Shown here piece by piece: positions 39,890 through 49,005 of a stretch of 64,000 nt of DNA. Under the pieces are notes generated by a model that had not been told where the DNA came from, did not search any database, and saw only the letters and a program-made list of their open reading frames with translations. A program made the translations under genes and the position numbers. The stretch is from assembly GCF_014649695.1 (NCBI RefSeq), contig NZ_BMTN01000012.1, positions 124,001-188,000 of the forward strand. The letters run 5' to 3'. Source of the stretch: Streptomyces kurssanovii. GTDB taxonomy: Bacteria; Actinomycetota; Actinomycetes; Streptomycetales; Streptomycetaceae. How positions within the stretch are numbered: the first letter of the stretch is position 1; the number at the start of each line of letters is the position of its first letter.

Positions 39890-41497
39890 TCAGGCCTTCT
39901 TCGGCTCCTCCAGGCGCGGGAACAGGACCGCGCCCTTCGTCACCGTCGCTCCGGCGGGCAGCTTGCCCCACTCGCCGGCCTCCTGGACCCTCTGGTCCGC
40001 GAGGGCGCCCAGCGGGGCCTCGGCGCCGAGGGAGTCCCACAGCTTCTGGGACGTCTCCGGCATGACCGGGTTGAGCAGGACCGCGACCGCGCGCAGGGAC
40101 TCCGCCGCCGTGTACAGGATGGTCGCGAGACGCGCCCGTCCCTCCGGGGAGTCGTCCTTCGCGACCTTCCACGGCTCCTGCTCCGTGATGTAGCCGTTGA
40201 CCTGCTTCACGAACTCGAAGACGCTCAGGATGCCGCTCTGGAAGTCCAGCTCCTCGCCGATCTTCCGGTCGGCCTCCGCGACCGCCTTCGCCAGGCCGTC
40301 CTGGACGGCCTTCTCCGCCTCACCCGAGGCCGTGGCCGCGGGCAGCGCACCGTCGAAGTACTTGCCGACCATCGCCGCCACGCGGGAGGCGAGGTTGCCG
40401 TAGTCGTTGGCGAGCTCGGAGGTGTACCGGGCGGTGAAGTCCTCCCAGGAGAACGAACCGTCCTGGCCGAACGCGATGGCGCGCAGGAAGTACCAGCGGT
40501 ACGCGTCCACACCGAAGTGCGAGGTGAGGTCCTGCGGCTTGATGCCGGTCAGGTTGGACTTCGACATCTTCTCGCCGCCGACCATCAGCCAGCCGTTGGC
40601 CGCGACCTTGCCGGGCACCGGCAGGCCCTGCGCCATCAGCATCGCGGGCCAGATGATCGCGTGGAAGCGCAGGATGTCCTTGCCCACCAGGTGGACGTTC
40701 GCGGGGAAGGTCTCGTCGAACTTCGCCTGGTTCGAGCCGTAGCCGACAGCGGTGGCGTAGTTGAGGAGCGCGTCGATCCACACGTAGATGACGTGCTTCT
40801 CGTCCCACGGGACCGGAACGCCCCAGTCGAACGTCGACCGCGAGATGGACAGGTCCTGAAGGCCCTGCTTGACGAAGTTCACGACCTCGTTGCGGGCCGA
40901 CTCGGGCTGGATGAAGTCCGGGTTCGCCGCGTAGAAGTCGAGCAGCTTCGGGCCGTACTCACTGAGCTTGAAGAAGTAGTTCTCCTCCTTGAGGATCTCC
41001 ACCGGCTTCTTGTGGATCGGACACAGCTTGGTGCCGTCCTCGGCCTCGATGAGGTCGCCGGGGAGCTTGTACTCCTCGCAGCCCACGCAGTACGGGCCTT
41101 CGTACCCGCCCTTGTAGATCTCGCCCTTGTCGTACAGGTCCTGCACGAACTCCTGCACACGGTCCGTGTGCCGCTTCTCCGTGGTGCGGATGAAGTCGTC
41201 GTTCGCGATGTTCAGGTGCTCCCAGAGGGGCTTCCACGCCTCCTCGACGAGCTTGTCGCACCACTCCTGGGGCGTGACCCCGTTCGCCTCCGCGGTGCGC
41301 ATGATCTTCTGACCGTGCTCGTCCGTGCCGGTGAGGTACCACACCTTCTCGCCACGCTGACGGTGCCAGCGTGTGAGCACGTCGCCTGCGACGGTCGTAT
41401 AGGCGTGGCCCAGGTGAGGAGCGTCGTTGACGTAGTAAATGGGGGTCGAGACGTAGTACGCCTTCGCCCCCTGCTTCTCGGATCCAGTGGCCGCCAT
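39890..41497 (-). CDS. metG: Methionyl-tRNA synthetase
   Basis: Class I synthetase, 535 aa. HIGH-type motif APHLGHAYT (HLGH at 28-31), the zinc-binding CP-domain Cys residues (CVGCEEYKLPGDL, CPIHKKP), WxDA region VWIDALLNY and the KMSKS loop GEKMSKSNLTG. It ends after the anticodon-binding helical bundle and lacks the C-terminal tRNA-binding domain seen in E. coli MetG, as is normal for the short actinobacterial type. Start MAATGSEKQGAKAYYVSTP. Single gene with its own terminator. Confidence 0.97.
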   Translation of the reverse strand: MAATGSEKQGAKAYYVSTPIYYVNDAPHLGHAYTTVAGDVLTRWHRQRGEKVWYLTGTDEHGQKIMRTAEANGVTPQEWCDKLVEEAWKPLWEHLNIANDDFIRTTEKRHTDRVQEFVQDLYDKGEIYKGGYEGPYCVGCEEYKLPGDLIEAEDGTKLCPIHKKPVEILKEENYFFKLSEYGPKLLDFYAANPDFIQPESARNEVVNFVKQGLQDLSISRSTFDWGVPVPWDEKHVIYVWIDALLNYATAVGYGSNQAKFDETFPANVHLVGKDILRFHAIIWPAMLMAQGLPVPGKVAANGWLMVGGEKMSKSNLTGIKPQDLTSHFGVDAYRWYFLRAIAFGQDGSFSWEDFTARYTSELANDYGNLASRVAAMVGKYFDGALPAATASGEAEKAVQDGLAKAVAEADRKIGEELDFQSGILSVFEFVKQVNGYITEQEPWKVAKDDSPEGRARLATILYTAAESLRAVAVLLNPVMPETSQKLWDSLGAEAPLGALADQRVQEAGEWGKLPAGATVTKGAVLFPRLEEPKKA

Positions 41498-41573
41498 GGT
41501 CGAAATCCTATCGGGCCCGAGAAGATCGACTCACACGCGTGCCGAGGGCACGGGTGACGTCCGGCACCCTCCG

Positions 41574-41616
41574 TGACGTCCGGGCGGACGCTTTCCGCGT
41601 CCGCCCGGACGTCACC
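41574..41616. terminator. 19-bp hairpin terminator downstream of the VWA gene
   Basis: Perfect 19-bp stem (41574-41592 with 41598-41616; arm starts GTGACGTCCGGGCGG), loop TTTCC. It separates the VWA gene from metG, both on the minus strand. Confidence 0.88.
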
Positions 41617-41638
41617 GGGGGTCACCGCCGGGTCGTGC

Positions 41639-43429
41639 TCACGGCCGCCAGACCTCGAGGACCCCCTTGAACAGCTCCGCGTGCGGGAGCTCGAGGGGTG
41701 CCGGGCCGGCATGGAAGAAGGCGGCGTTGTCCAACTGGAGCTTGCGCAGGTAGTCGAAGGCCTTGGCGTCGTGCTCGCCGAACGCCACGAACTGCCAGAA
41801 CACCGGCTTGCCGGCGGTCGCCGCGAGGGCGGCGGTGGCGGCGGTCTTCGACTCGGGGGCGCCGTCGGTCTGGAAGATCACGAACGCGGGGGCGTCGGTG
41901 TTCTTCTTCGCGTGCAGGGCGAGGACCTCCTCGACGGCGAGGTGGTAGTTCGTACGGCCCATACGGCCGAGCCCGGCGTGCAGCTCGTCGACGCGGCCCT
42001 CGTGGGAGTCGAGGGTCAGCTCGCCGGTGCCGTCGATCTCGGTCGAGAAGAAGACGACATCGACGGTCGCGTCGGCGTCGAGGTGCGCGGACAGCGCGAG
42101 AGCCTGCTCACCGAGACGCTGGGCGCTGCCGTCCTTGAAGAACGGGCGCATGGATCCGGACCGGTCGAGCACGAGGTACACGCGGGCACGCGCCCCGGTG
42201 AGCTCCGCCTTCTTGAGGGCGGCGCCGGCGGCCTTGTACGCGTCCACCAGCTGCGGCGCCCGCGCCTTGAACCGGGCGAGTCCGATGGCGGCGCGCCCGG
42301 CGGGCCCGTCGGTGACGGTCGTCTCGTCCGTGTCCGTGTCCGTGTCCGTGGGCGCGGGGGCCTCGGTGACGGGGGCGGCTACGGCCTCGGGCTCCTCGGC
42401 CTCGGCCGCGACCGGGGTTTCGGCGGCGGGCTCGTCGGCCGCGACCGGCTCGGCCGCGGCGGGCTCCTCGGGCGCCTCGGTCTCGTCGGCCGCGGTGACC
42501 TCGGTCTCCTCCGCGGCCGCCTCGGGCTCGGTCACGACCGGGTCAGCGGCGGCGACGGGCTCGGCGGCGGGCTCCTCGGCCGCGACGGCCTCGGACGCTT
42601 CGGCCTCGGCGACCGCGTCGCGGGCGGAGTCGTCCGTGTCCGCGGTCGGCGAGTCGATCTCGACGGCCTTGTCCTCGGCGACGTCGGCGGTCGTGTCCTC
42701 CGCGACCTCGTCCACGGCGGCCTTCTCGGCCGCGGGCTCGGTCACCGGGGCGTCGGCCTCGACGGCCTTGTCCTCGGCCGCCTCGACCACGGCCTCTGCG
42801 ACCTCGGCCTCGGTGGTGTCGGACTCGGCAGCCTTGTCCTGGGCGGCCTCGGCCTCGGGAGCCGCCTCCGTCGCCGGCTCGGTCACCGGGGCCTCGGTCT
42901 CGGCAGCCTTGTCCTCGGCGGCCTCGGTCTCAGTGACCTTCTCCGCCGCGGGCTCAGTGACCGGAGCCTCGGCGGCCTCGGCCTGAGTGGACTCCGCCTT
43001 GGCGGTCCCGGCCTCGGCTGTCTTGTCGGCCTGGGCAACCTCGGCCTCGGCGGCCTCGGCGGCCTCGGCGGCCTCGGCGGCCTCGGCGGCCTCGGCGGCC
43101 TCGGCGGCCTCGGCGGCCTCGGCGGCCTCGGCGGCCTCGGCCACCACGGCCGGCTTCGGCTCGGCCGTGTCGGTGGAGGCGCTCGGCTCCGGCGATGTGC
43201 CCTGGGCCGGGACCGACGTGGGGCGGTGGCGCGGGGCCGGGTTGTCGAACGCGGCGGAGACCAGGTCTGCCGCCCGGTCGGCGGGGGGCTGTGCGGGGAC
43301 CGTCGCGTCGGACGTGTCCTTGGCCGGTTCCGTGCGCTCGCTCTGGGCCGGAACGGAGGGTGCCGCCGACTCGTCACGCTCATCGCGGTCGCGGCCGAAC
43401 ACCTTGCGCAGCATGCTCCGAATACCCAT
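41639..43429 (-). CDS. VWA-domain protein with long acidic Ala/Glu repeat region
   Basis: A 596-aa protein in two parts. The N-terminal start ([20 protein letters not shown]) is basic then acidic, and residues ~95-390 are a low-complexity, strongly acidic region built on Glu-Ala-Ala and Ala-Glu-Thr-Val-Pro units; ten exact repeats of a 9-bp unit encode the EAA run. The last ~200 residues are a von Willebrand A domain with a MIDAS start ([14 protein letters not shown]), [10 protein letters not shown] and WQFVAFGE, closest to the VWA domains linked to TerD-type stress proteins. No signal peptide; cytosolic. It may be a scaffold, but partners are not evident. Confidence 0.85.
   Translation of the reverse strand: MGIRSMLRKVFGRDRDERDESAAPSVPAQSERTEPAKDTSDATVPAQPPADRAADLVSAAFDNPAPRHRPTSVPAQGTSPEPSASTDTAEPKPAVVAEAAEAAEAAEAAEAAEAAEAAEAAEAAEAAEAEVAQADKTAEAGTAKAESTQAEAAEAPVTEPAAEKVTETEAAEDKAAETEAPVTEPATEAAPEAEAAQDKAAESDTTEAEVAEAVVEAAEDKAVEADAPVTEPAAEKAAVDEVAEDTTADVAEDKAVEIDSPTADTDDSARDAVAEAEASEAVAAEEPAAEPVAAADPVVTEPEAAAEETEVTAADETEAPEEPAAAEPVAADEPAAETPVAAEAEEPEAVAAPVTEAPAPTDTDTDTDETTVTDGPAGRAAIGLARFKARAPQLVDAYKAAGAALKKAELTGARARVYLVLDRSGSMRPFFKDGSAQRLGEQALALSAHLDADATVDVVFFSTEIDGTGELTLDSHEGRVDELHAGLGRMGRTNYHLAVEEVLALHAKKNTDAPAFVIFQTDGAPESKTAATAALAATAGKPVFWQFVAFGEHDAKAFDYLRKLQLDNAAFFHAGPAPLELPHAELFKGVLEVWRP
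43045..43141. repeat. 9-bp minisatellite (10 perfect copies) inside the VWA gene
   Basis: Ten uninterrupted copies of CCTCGGCGG run from 43045 to 43134, plus a 7-nt partial copy. On the coding strand each encodes Glu-Ala-Ala. The unit length is a multiple of three, so copy-number change would not shift the frame. Confidence 0.93.
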
Positions 43430-43590
43430 GGGCGAGGCCTTTCACATGAGTTGGGTGCGGTGACTGTCCGCTCCTGCCCGGGGCTACAAGGCCAGGGCGG
43501 ACACGTAAGGTTAGCGGCCGCCCGGCGCGGCTCCGGGGAGGGCACCCGTCGGACCGTTTCACACACCTCGACCGGGCCCCGGCCGTGCCC

Positions 43591-43623
43591 CATTCATCCG
43601 TCGTTCACCTCGCGTCCGCCGCC
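43591..43623 (+). promoter_or_regulatory. PHO-box-like direct repeats upstream of phoX
   Basis: Three 11-nt units in tandem: CATTCATCCGT, CGTTCACCTCG and CGTCCGCCGCC. The first two match the Streptomyces PhoP repeat consensus (GGTTCACCCGG) at 7 and 8 of 11 positions; the third is weak. A -10-like TAACGT (43641-43646) follows at activator-type spacing. Confidence 0.6.
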
Positions 43624-43702
43624 GTGCAGATGTGCGCCTCTAACGTCATGGCCGGAATCATTCCGACACCATGTCGGCGCAGGTGCGCCGAAGGAGGACG
43701 AA

Positions 43703-45751
43703 GTGCGCAAACTGCTGCCGCTGTTGACCACCACTCCGCACGCGGGCGGACGTTCCGCCCTCACCTGCCGTTACCGCTGCGGCGACGCCTGCTTCCACGA
43801 GGTCCCGAACACCAGCGACAACGAGTACGTCGGTGATGTCATAGCGAGCGCCCTGTCGCGCCGTTCGATGATGCGCGCCGCCGCGGTCGTGACCGTCGCC
43901 GCCGCGGCCGGCGGCTCGGCCGTCGTCCAGGCGGCCACTCCCGCGGAGGCCCAGGGCCGCAAGCGGACTGCCGGCAAGGTGGACGGCGCCCGGGGTCTGC
44001 GCTTCGCGCCCGTCGCCCCCAACAAGGACGACAAGGTCACCGTCCCGGAGGGCTACGCGCAGAGTGTGGTCATCCGCTGGGGCGAGCCGATCCTCCGCGG
44101 CGCCCCCGCCTTCGACCCGGACCGGCAGTCGGCGAAGGCGCAGGCCGGCCAGTTCGGCTACAACAACGACTTCCTCAGCCTGCTTCCGCTCCCGGGCGAG
44201 CGCGGCCGCCAGGTCCTCGTGGCGAACCACGAGTACACGGACGAGGTCCTGATGTTCAAGGGGTACGACCCCGAGAACCCGACCCGCGAGCAGGTCGAGA
44301 TCGCCTGGGCCGCGCACGGCCTGTCGGTCGTCGTGGTCCAGGAGGAGCACCGCTCCGGCAGGCTCACCCCGGTGAACCGCCACCCGCTCAACCGCCGTCT
44401 CACCGCGACGAGCGAGTTCGAGGTCACCGGCCCGGCCGCCGGCAGCGCGCTGCTGCGCACCTCCGCCGACCCCTCGGGCACCAAGGTGCTCGGCACGCTC
44501 AACAACTGCGCCGGCGGCACCACCCCGTGGGGAACCACCCTCCACGGCGAGGAGAACTTCAACCAGTACTTCGCGAACGGTTCGAGCGCGACGGACAAGC
44601 GCTACGGCATCGGCTCCGGCGCCACGGAGCGCAAGTGGGAGCGTTTCGACAAGCGCTTCGACGTCAAGCAGGAGCCCAACGAGGTCCACCGCCACGGCTG
44701 GGTCGTCGAACTCGACCCGTTCGACCCGGACTCCACGCCCGCCAAGCGCACCGCGCTGGGCCGGTTCAAGCACGAGGCCGCGCAGCCCAGGCTCACCGCC
44801 GACGGCCGTCCCGTCGTCTACATGGGTGACGACGAGCGCTTCGACTACTTCTACAAGTTCGTCTCCTCGAAGCGGATGAAGAAGGGCGGCGGCCGGGCGG
44901 CGCGCGAGCACAACCGCACGCTGCTGGACGAGGGCACCCTGTATGTCGCCAAGCTGACCGGCGACAGCCCCGCCGCCGAGATCGACGGCACCGGCAAGCT
45001 CCCGAACGACGGCGAGTTCGACGGTTCCGGCGTGTGGATCCCGCTCGCGACGGGCGACGTGTCGCACGTGCCCGGCATGACCGCGGAGGAGGTGTACGTC
45101 TTCACCCGTCTCGCCGGTGACAAGGTCGGCGCGACGAAGATGGACCGCCCCGAGGACGTCGAGCCGAGCCCCCGCTCCGGCCGGGTGTACGTGGCGCTCA
45201 CCAACAACAAGGACCGCGGAGCCGCCGGCAAGGCGGGCGCGGACGAGGCCAACCCGCGCAACGGCAACAAGCACGGCCAGGTCCTCGAGCTCGCCGAGCA
45301 CTGGGACGACCCGGCGTCGGACGGCTTCGCCTGGCGTCTCTTCCTGGTCGCCGGCGATCCGAACGACCCGGCGACCTACTTCGCCGGCTTCCCGAAGGAC
45401 AGGGTCAGCCCCATCTCCTGCCCGGACAACGTGGCGTTCGACCCGCACGGGAACCTGTGGCTGTCCACGGACGGCAACGCGCTCGGCACCCACGACGGCC
45501 TGTTCGGCGTGGCGACGCAGGGAGAGCGCCGTGGTGAGCTGAAGCAGTTCCTGACCGTGCCGATCGGCGCGGAGACCTGCGGCCCGATCATCCAGGACCG
45601 CCGTGTCCTGGTGGCGGTGCAGCATCCGGGCGAGGTCGACGGCGCATCCGTCGAGAAGCCCGCGAGCGCCTGGCCCGACGGACCGGGCAAGCTGGTCCGC
45701 CCGTCGGTCGTCGCCGTCTACCGCAAGGACGGCGGGGACATCGGCGCCTGA
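43703..45751 (+). CDS. phoX: PhoX family alkaline phosphatase, Tat-type signal
   Basis: A 682-aa PhoX-family (DUF839) phosphatase. The long N-terminus typical of PhoX has a Cys cluster (CRYRCGDACFHEVPNTSDNE; Cys22, 26, 30) and then a twin-arginine signal (LSRRSMMRAA, Arg53-Arg54) with a hydrophobic Ala/Val stretch, so export by Tat is expected. The mature part shows VANHEYTDEVLMF, LNNCAGGTTPWGT, MGDDERFDYFYKF, RPEDVEPSPRSGRVYV and CPDNVAFDPHGNLWLSTDG. It probably releases phosphate from organic esters outside the cell, with Ca and Fe cofactors as in the family. GTG 43703 has AAGGAGG upstream. Regulation by PhoP is suggested by the repeats at 43591. Confidence 0.92.
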   Translation: MRKLLPLLTTTPHAGGRSALTCRYRCGDACFHEVPNTSDNEYVGDVIASALSRRSMMRAAAVVTVAAAAGGSAVVQAATPAEAQGRKRTAGKVDGARGLRFAPVAPNKDDKVTVPEGYAQSVVIRWGEPILRGAPAFDPDRQSAKAQAGQFGYNNDFLSLLPLPGERGRQVLVANHEYTDEVLMFKGYDPENPTREQVEIAWAAHGLSVVVVQEEHRSGRLTPVNRHPLNRRLTATSEFEVTGPAAGSALLRTSADPSGTKVLGTLNNCAGGTTPWGTTLHGEENFNQYFANGSSATDKRYGIGSGATERKWERFDKRFDVKQEPNEVHRHGWVVELDPFDPDSTPAKRTALGRFKHEAAQPRLTADGRPVVYMGDDERFDYFYKFVSSKRMKKGGGRAAREHNRTLLDEGTLYVAKLTGDSPAAEIDGTGKLPNDGEFDGSGVWIPLATGDVSHVPGMTAEEVYVFTRLAGDKVGATKMDRPEDVEPSPRSGRVYVALTNNKDRGAAGKAGADEANPRNGNKHGQVLELAEHWDDPASDGFAWRLFLVAGDPNDPATYFAGFPKDRVSPISCPDNVAFDPHGNLWLSTDGNALGTHDGLFGVATQGERRGELKQFLTVPIGAETCGPIIQDRRVLVAVQHPGEVDGASVEKPASAWPDGPGKLVRPSVVAVYRKDGGDIGA

Positions 45752-45763
45752 CCCGGCAGCGGA

Positions 45764-45803
45764 TTCACGAGGTGGCGCCCACGTGTGCGCGCCACCTCGT
45801 GAA
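45764..45803. terminator. 15-bp inverted repeat overlapping the end of the 45765-46721 gene
   Basis: TTCACGAGGTGGCGC (45764-45778) and GCGCCACCTCGTGAA (45789-45803) are perfectly complementary with a 10-nt loop. It lies just past phoX and covers the last ~13 codons and the stop of the convergent gene, so it could terminate phoX while being part of a coding sequence. Confidence 0.7.
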
Positions 45804-46721
45804 CTGTTCGGCGGCATCTCCCGTGTACGCCCACGGGAGGTACGCCGCCCGGGTGCCGAGCAGCGTGAACAGTCCGCCCGCCTCCTGCCGCAGTCCCGCG
45901 AGGCACGCGGCGTGCGTGAGGTAGTTGAGCTCTCCGATCTCCTGGGGCGCGACGGGTCCGTCCGTACGCCACAGGACCCACCGCTCCCAGGTGCGGCGGA
46001 TCTCCCTGATCGCCAGCTCGTGCTTCCAGTGCTGGTCGAATCCGCGCACGACCCGGCCTTGCGCGGCGTCGGCGACGTACCGGTACTCCTCCGCGCGGGC
46101 GATCTGCACCAGCACCGGCAGCGGTGAGCCGGGCGGTGACGCACCGGCCGCGTCGCGGGCGAAGTCGTACATCCTGCCGTGCGTGCCGTGCCAGCGGGCC
46201 GAGTGGTAGCGCAGCAGCTGCACGTGGGCTTCGACGTTGTACGGGTCGCGCCGGCGCAGCTCGTCCCACCAGCCGCGCAGTTCACGGCGGGGGACCCCGT
46301 CCTCGTAGAGCCGGGCCACCGTCAGCAGCGACACCCACGGCATGGGGTCGGCCGGGTGGGCGTCGGCGGCGGTGAGGCAGGCCCGTACCGCCGCGTCGAG
46401 CCGCGCGCGGCCGGCTCCGCCGCGGCCCGTGGCGATGACCCGCTGGAACGCGCGCACGACGTCCGTGGCGGCGCTCAGGACCGCGGCGTCGGGGCGGTCC
46501 GGTTCCGCGGCCCGCCAGATCTCGGCCGCGGAGGAGCCGGCCGCCGCGTGGGCGAGCAGCCGGATCCGGTGGGTGCGCAGCGGCCAGTCGTCGCCGGTGG
46601 TGTGCAGCAGGTCGCGGACGCCCTGCCAGCGGCCGATGACGATGTCGTGCAGGGCGTCGGCCAGGGGACGGTCCCCGAAGGCGGGATCGAAGTCGGGTAC
46701 GAAGCGGCGGCGTACGGCCAT
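45765..46721 (-). CDS. Conserved actinobacterial protein of unknown function (TPR-like helical)
   Basis: A 318-aa protein I cannot assign to a family. It is almost all helical, Trp- and Arg-rich, with repeat-like segments (ADALHDIVIGRWQGVRDLL, RTHRIRLLAHAAAGSSAAEI, MPWVSLLTVARLYEDGVPRR, then YNVEAHVQLLRYHSARWHGT). The pattern suggests tetratricopeptide-like helical hairpins. No signal peptide or TM. ATG 46721 follows GGGAG at a good distance; GTG 46730 is too close to that SD. It shares strand with the APC permease upstream of it (gap 60 nt) and may be cotranscribed. Confidence 0.72.
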   Translation of the reverse strand: MAVRRRFVPDFDPAFGDRPLADALHDIVIGRWQGVRDLLHTTGDDWPLRTHRIRLLAHAAAGSSAAEIWRAAEPDRPDAAVLSAATDVVRAFQRVIATGRGGAGRARLDAAVRACLTAADAHPADPMPWVSLLTVARLYEDGVPRRELRGWWDELRRRDPYNVEAHVQLLRYHSARWHGTHGRMYDFARDAAGASPPGSPLPVLVQIARAEEYRYVADAAQGRVVRGFDQHWKHELAIREIRRTWERWVLWRTDGPVAPQEIGELNYLTHAACLAGLRQEAGGLFTLLGTRAAYLPWAYTGDAAEQFTRWRAHVGATS

Positions 46722-46781
46722 CTGCGTCACTCCCTTCGGCGGTGCGTTCGTGCTACGTGCCTTCAGCGGTCCCGGTTGCGT

Positions 46782-48254
46782 TCAGAAGTCCGTGGCCAGC
46801 GCCTTGTCGGCGTAGTCACCGCGATGGGGGCCGCGGTCACCGTCGCCGTCCCCGGCGACGGCACGGGCCGCGTCCAGCCGGGCCGGCCGGTAGTACGCGC
46901 TGCCCCGCCGCCAGTAGAGGACCATCGGGACGAGCCCGGAGGCGAGGCCGCCGAGACCGATCGCGACCGACGCGCCGCTCAGCTCACCGAGCGACTCGAA
47001 GAAGATCCACAGCATGAACAGCGCGCCCAGCAGCGGCCACACGCCGCCGAGCAGGAACTCGCGCACGGACACCAGCAGCATCCTGCGGTACGCGACGACG
47101 GCGGCGATCCCGGCGAGCCCGTAGTAGAAGGCGATCTGGAGGCCTATCGCGGCGACCGCCGCGGCGACCACGTCGGCGACGGAGCCGAGCGCCGTGGAGG
47201 CCACGAACATGGCGAGGGCGACCACGCCGACGACGGTCACGGCCGCCCAGGGCGTGTTCCAGCGCTGATGGACCTGGCCCAGCGCCGCGGGCATCGTCCG
47301 GTCGCGGCCCATCGCGAACAGCGAGCGGGTGACCTGGATCAGGGTGGTCTCCAGGGTGGCGACGGTCGACAGCAGTACCGCCAGGACCAGCAGCTTTCCG
47401 CCGACACCGGGCCAGACGGCGGCTCCGAGCACGGCCGGCACGTTCGCTCCGGCGGCCTGGATCTCGCCGGACGTCAGGACGACGTTGACGGCGATCGTGA
47501 ACGCCTCGAACAGCAGGAAGACGATCCCGACACCGACGAGCGCGCCGAGTCCGGCGGTGCGGCGGCTGTTCCGGGTCTCCTCGCTGAGGTTGCTGGTGAC
47601 GTCCCAGCCCCAGTAGTAGAAGGTGGCGATCAGCGCCCCGGAGGCGAAGCCGGCCGTCCCGTCGAAGTGCGAGAAGCCGATCCAGGACCAGTCGAAGGCG
47701 GTCGCGGCGCCTTCGTGCAGCACGGCCGCCCCGATGAAGAAGAGCAGGATCGCCAGCTCGGTGCCGGTCAGGAGCAGCTGGGCGCGCACCGTCAGCCGCG
47801 CCCCGCCGAGTACGACGAGCAACATCGCGAGGAACCACGCCGCCCCCACGGCCGTGGCGAGGAACCGGTCGTCGGCGAGGTCCGGGTCGAAGAGCGCCAG
47901 GGTCATCGCGCCCGCGGGCAGCGAACCCGCCACCATGAAGATCGTCGTCGAGACGACCAGCGCCCATCCGGAGAGGAACCCCAGGAAGGGGTGGAGGGTC
48001 CGCCCGACCCAGGAGTAACCGGCGCCCGCGTTGACGTCGATACGGCCGAGCCTGCCGAAGGCGAGGACGATGCCGAGCATGGGGATCGCGCAGTACAGCA
48101 GCGCCGCGGGCCCGGCGAGTCCGACCGTGGCGACGAGCACCGACGTGGTGGCCGCGATCGAATAGGCGGGGGCGCTGCCCGCCACGGCCATGACGATGGT
48201 GTCGAACGTCCCGAGGACATTGGGCCGGAGTCCTCTGCCGGAGCCGCTGCGCAT
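46782..48254 (-). CDS. APC family amino acid permease
   Basis: Amino acid-polyamine-organocation superfamily permease, 490 aa, about 12 TMs. N-terminal NVLGTFDTIVMAVAGSAPAYSI is the typical TM1 start, and the conserved FYYWGWDVTSNLSEETRNS segment follows in the middle. The substrate is unknown. The C-terminal ~40 residues are soluble and charged. It is upstream of a helical protein on the same strand, and 34-bp repeats lie in its upstream region. Confidence 0.9.
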   Translation of the reverse strand: MRSGSGRGLRPNVLGTFDTIVMAVAGSAPAYSIAATTSVLVATVGLAGPAALLYCAIPMLGIVLAFGRLGRIDVNAGAGYSWVGRTLHPFLGFLSGWALVVSTTIFMVAGSLPAGAMTLALFDPDLADDRFLATAVGAAWFLAMLLVVLGGARLTVRAQLLLTGTELAILLFFIGAAVLHEGAATAFDWSWIGFSHFDGTAGFASGALIATFYYWGWDVTSNLSEETRNSRRTAGLGALVGVGIVFLLFEAFTIAVNVVLTSGEIQAAGANVPAVLGAAVWPGVGGKLLVLAVLLSTVATLETTLIQVTRSLFAMGRDRTMPAALGQVHQRWNTPWAAVTVVGVVALAMFVASTALGSVADVVAAAVAAIGLQIAFYYGLAGIAAVVAYRRMLLVSVREFLLGGVWPLLGALFMLWIFFESLGELSGASVAIGLGGLASGLVPMVLYWRRGSAYYRPARLDAARAVAGDGDGDRGPHRGDYADKALATDF

Positions 48255-48402
48255 AGAAGTCTCCGAATGCCCTTGTGCCGCGCGGAATGTGCCGGCGCAT
48301 CAGAAAGGGGTCGCCCGTACGGAGAGAACGCTCCGCGCCGGGGGATCGTGCGCATCGTAGTCGGATGTGTGCACACAGGTGAGGGGGTGGGGTTCGCTTC
48401 CG

Positions 48403-48514
48403 TCCGCACGGGCAGAGGCGGACGGGGCCCTTCCCCTCCGCACGGGCGGAGGCGGGCGGGGCCTTTCCCCTCCGCACGGGCGGAGGCGGGCGGGTCCGCT
48501 CCCGTCCGCACGGG
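48403..48514. repeat. 34-bp tandem repeats (three full copies and a partial fourth)
   Basis: The segment TCCGCACGGGC begins at 48403, 48437, 48471 and 48505, an exact 34-nt period. Copies 1 and 2 differ at three positions; copy 3 diverges at its end; copy 4 is cut after ten matching bases. They lie in the 299-nt divergent gap between the APC permease and the S4 protein gene. The purine-rich stretches GGCGGAGGCGGG look like SD sequences but no gene starts there. Confidence 0.85.
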
Positions 48515-48553
48515 TCCGTGCCACTGAACGGCCGCGGGCCGTAGAGTCGGGAC

Positions 48554-48958
48554 ATGGCTGCAGAGGGAGCGTCCACGTCAGGCGAGGGGACCGTACGCGT
48601 CGACGTGTGGATCTGGTCGGTACGGCTCACCAAGACCCGCTCGCAGGCGTCCGCCGCCTGCCGCGCCGGCCATGTACGTGTCAACGGCGAGCGCGTCAAG
48701 CCGGCCCAGTCACTGCGCGTCGGCGACCAGGTGCGGCTGTTCCACGCCGGGCGCGAGCGTATGGTCGTCGTCTCGCGGATCCTGCGGAAGCGGGTGGGCC
48801 CGCCGGTCGCGGCGGAGGCGTACGTGGACAACAGCCCGCCGCCCCCGCCCAAGGAGTTCGCCGCCCCGGCGGCGGTACGTGACCGCGGGGCCGGCCGTCC
48901 GACCAAGCGCGACCGGCGCGAGCTGGAACGGCTCCACGGCGCCCGGCACAAGGGCTGA
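48554..48958 (+). CDS. S4-domain RNA-binding protein (Hsp15/HslR-like)
   Basis: A 134-aa protein with an N-terminal S4 RNA-binding domain (VRVDVWIWSVRLTKTRSQAS, then AACRAGHVRVNGERVKPAQS) and a basic C-terminal tail (RPTKRDRRELERLHGARHKG). It resembles E. coli Hsp15, which binds free 50S subunits carrying stalled peptidyl-tRNA. Single gene. Confidence 0.9.
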   Translation: MAAEGASTSGEGTVRVDVWIWSVRLTKTRSQASAACRAGHVRVNGERVKPAQSLRVGDQVRLFHAGRERMVVVSRILRKRVGPPVAAEAYVDNSPPPPPKEFAAPAAVRDRGAGRPTKRDRRELERLHGARHKG

Positions 48959-49005
48959 CCGGTCCGGCGGCGAGCACGACCGGGAGCACCCACGCCGAGG
49001 TCGCG

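Noticed and set aside
41573-43702. A 2.1-kb open frame on the plus strand opposite the VWA gene, continuous with phoX (1392 codons in total)
   Set aside because: It is the mirror of a GC-rich repetitive coding sequence; the antisense product is Gly/Leu/Arg-rich low complexity, and phoX has its own GTG with a strong RBS at 43703.
48361-48540. Small protein encoded across the 34-bp repeats
   Set aside because: All frames give Arg/Pro/Gly-rich translations typical of non-coding GC-rich DNA; SD-like GGAGG repeats have no suitable start.
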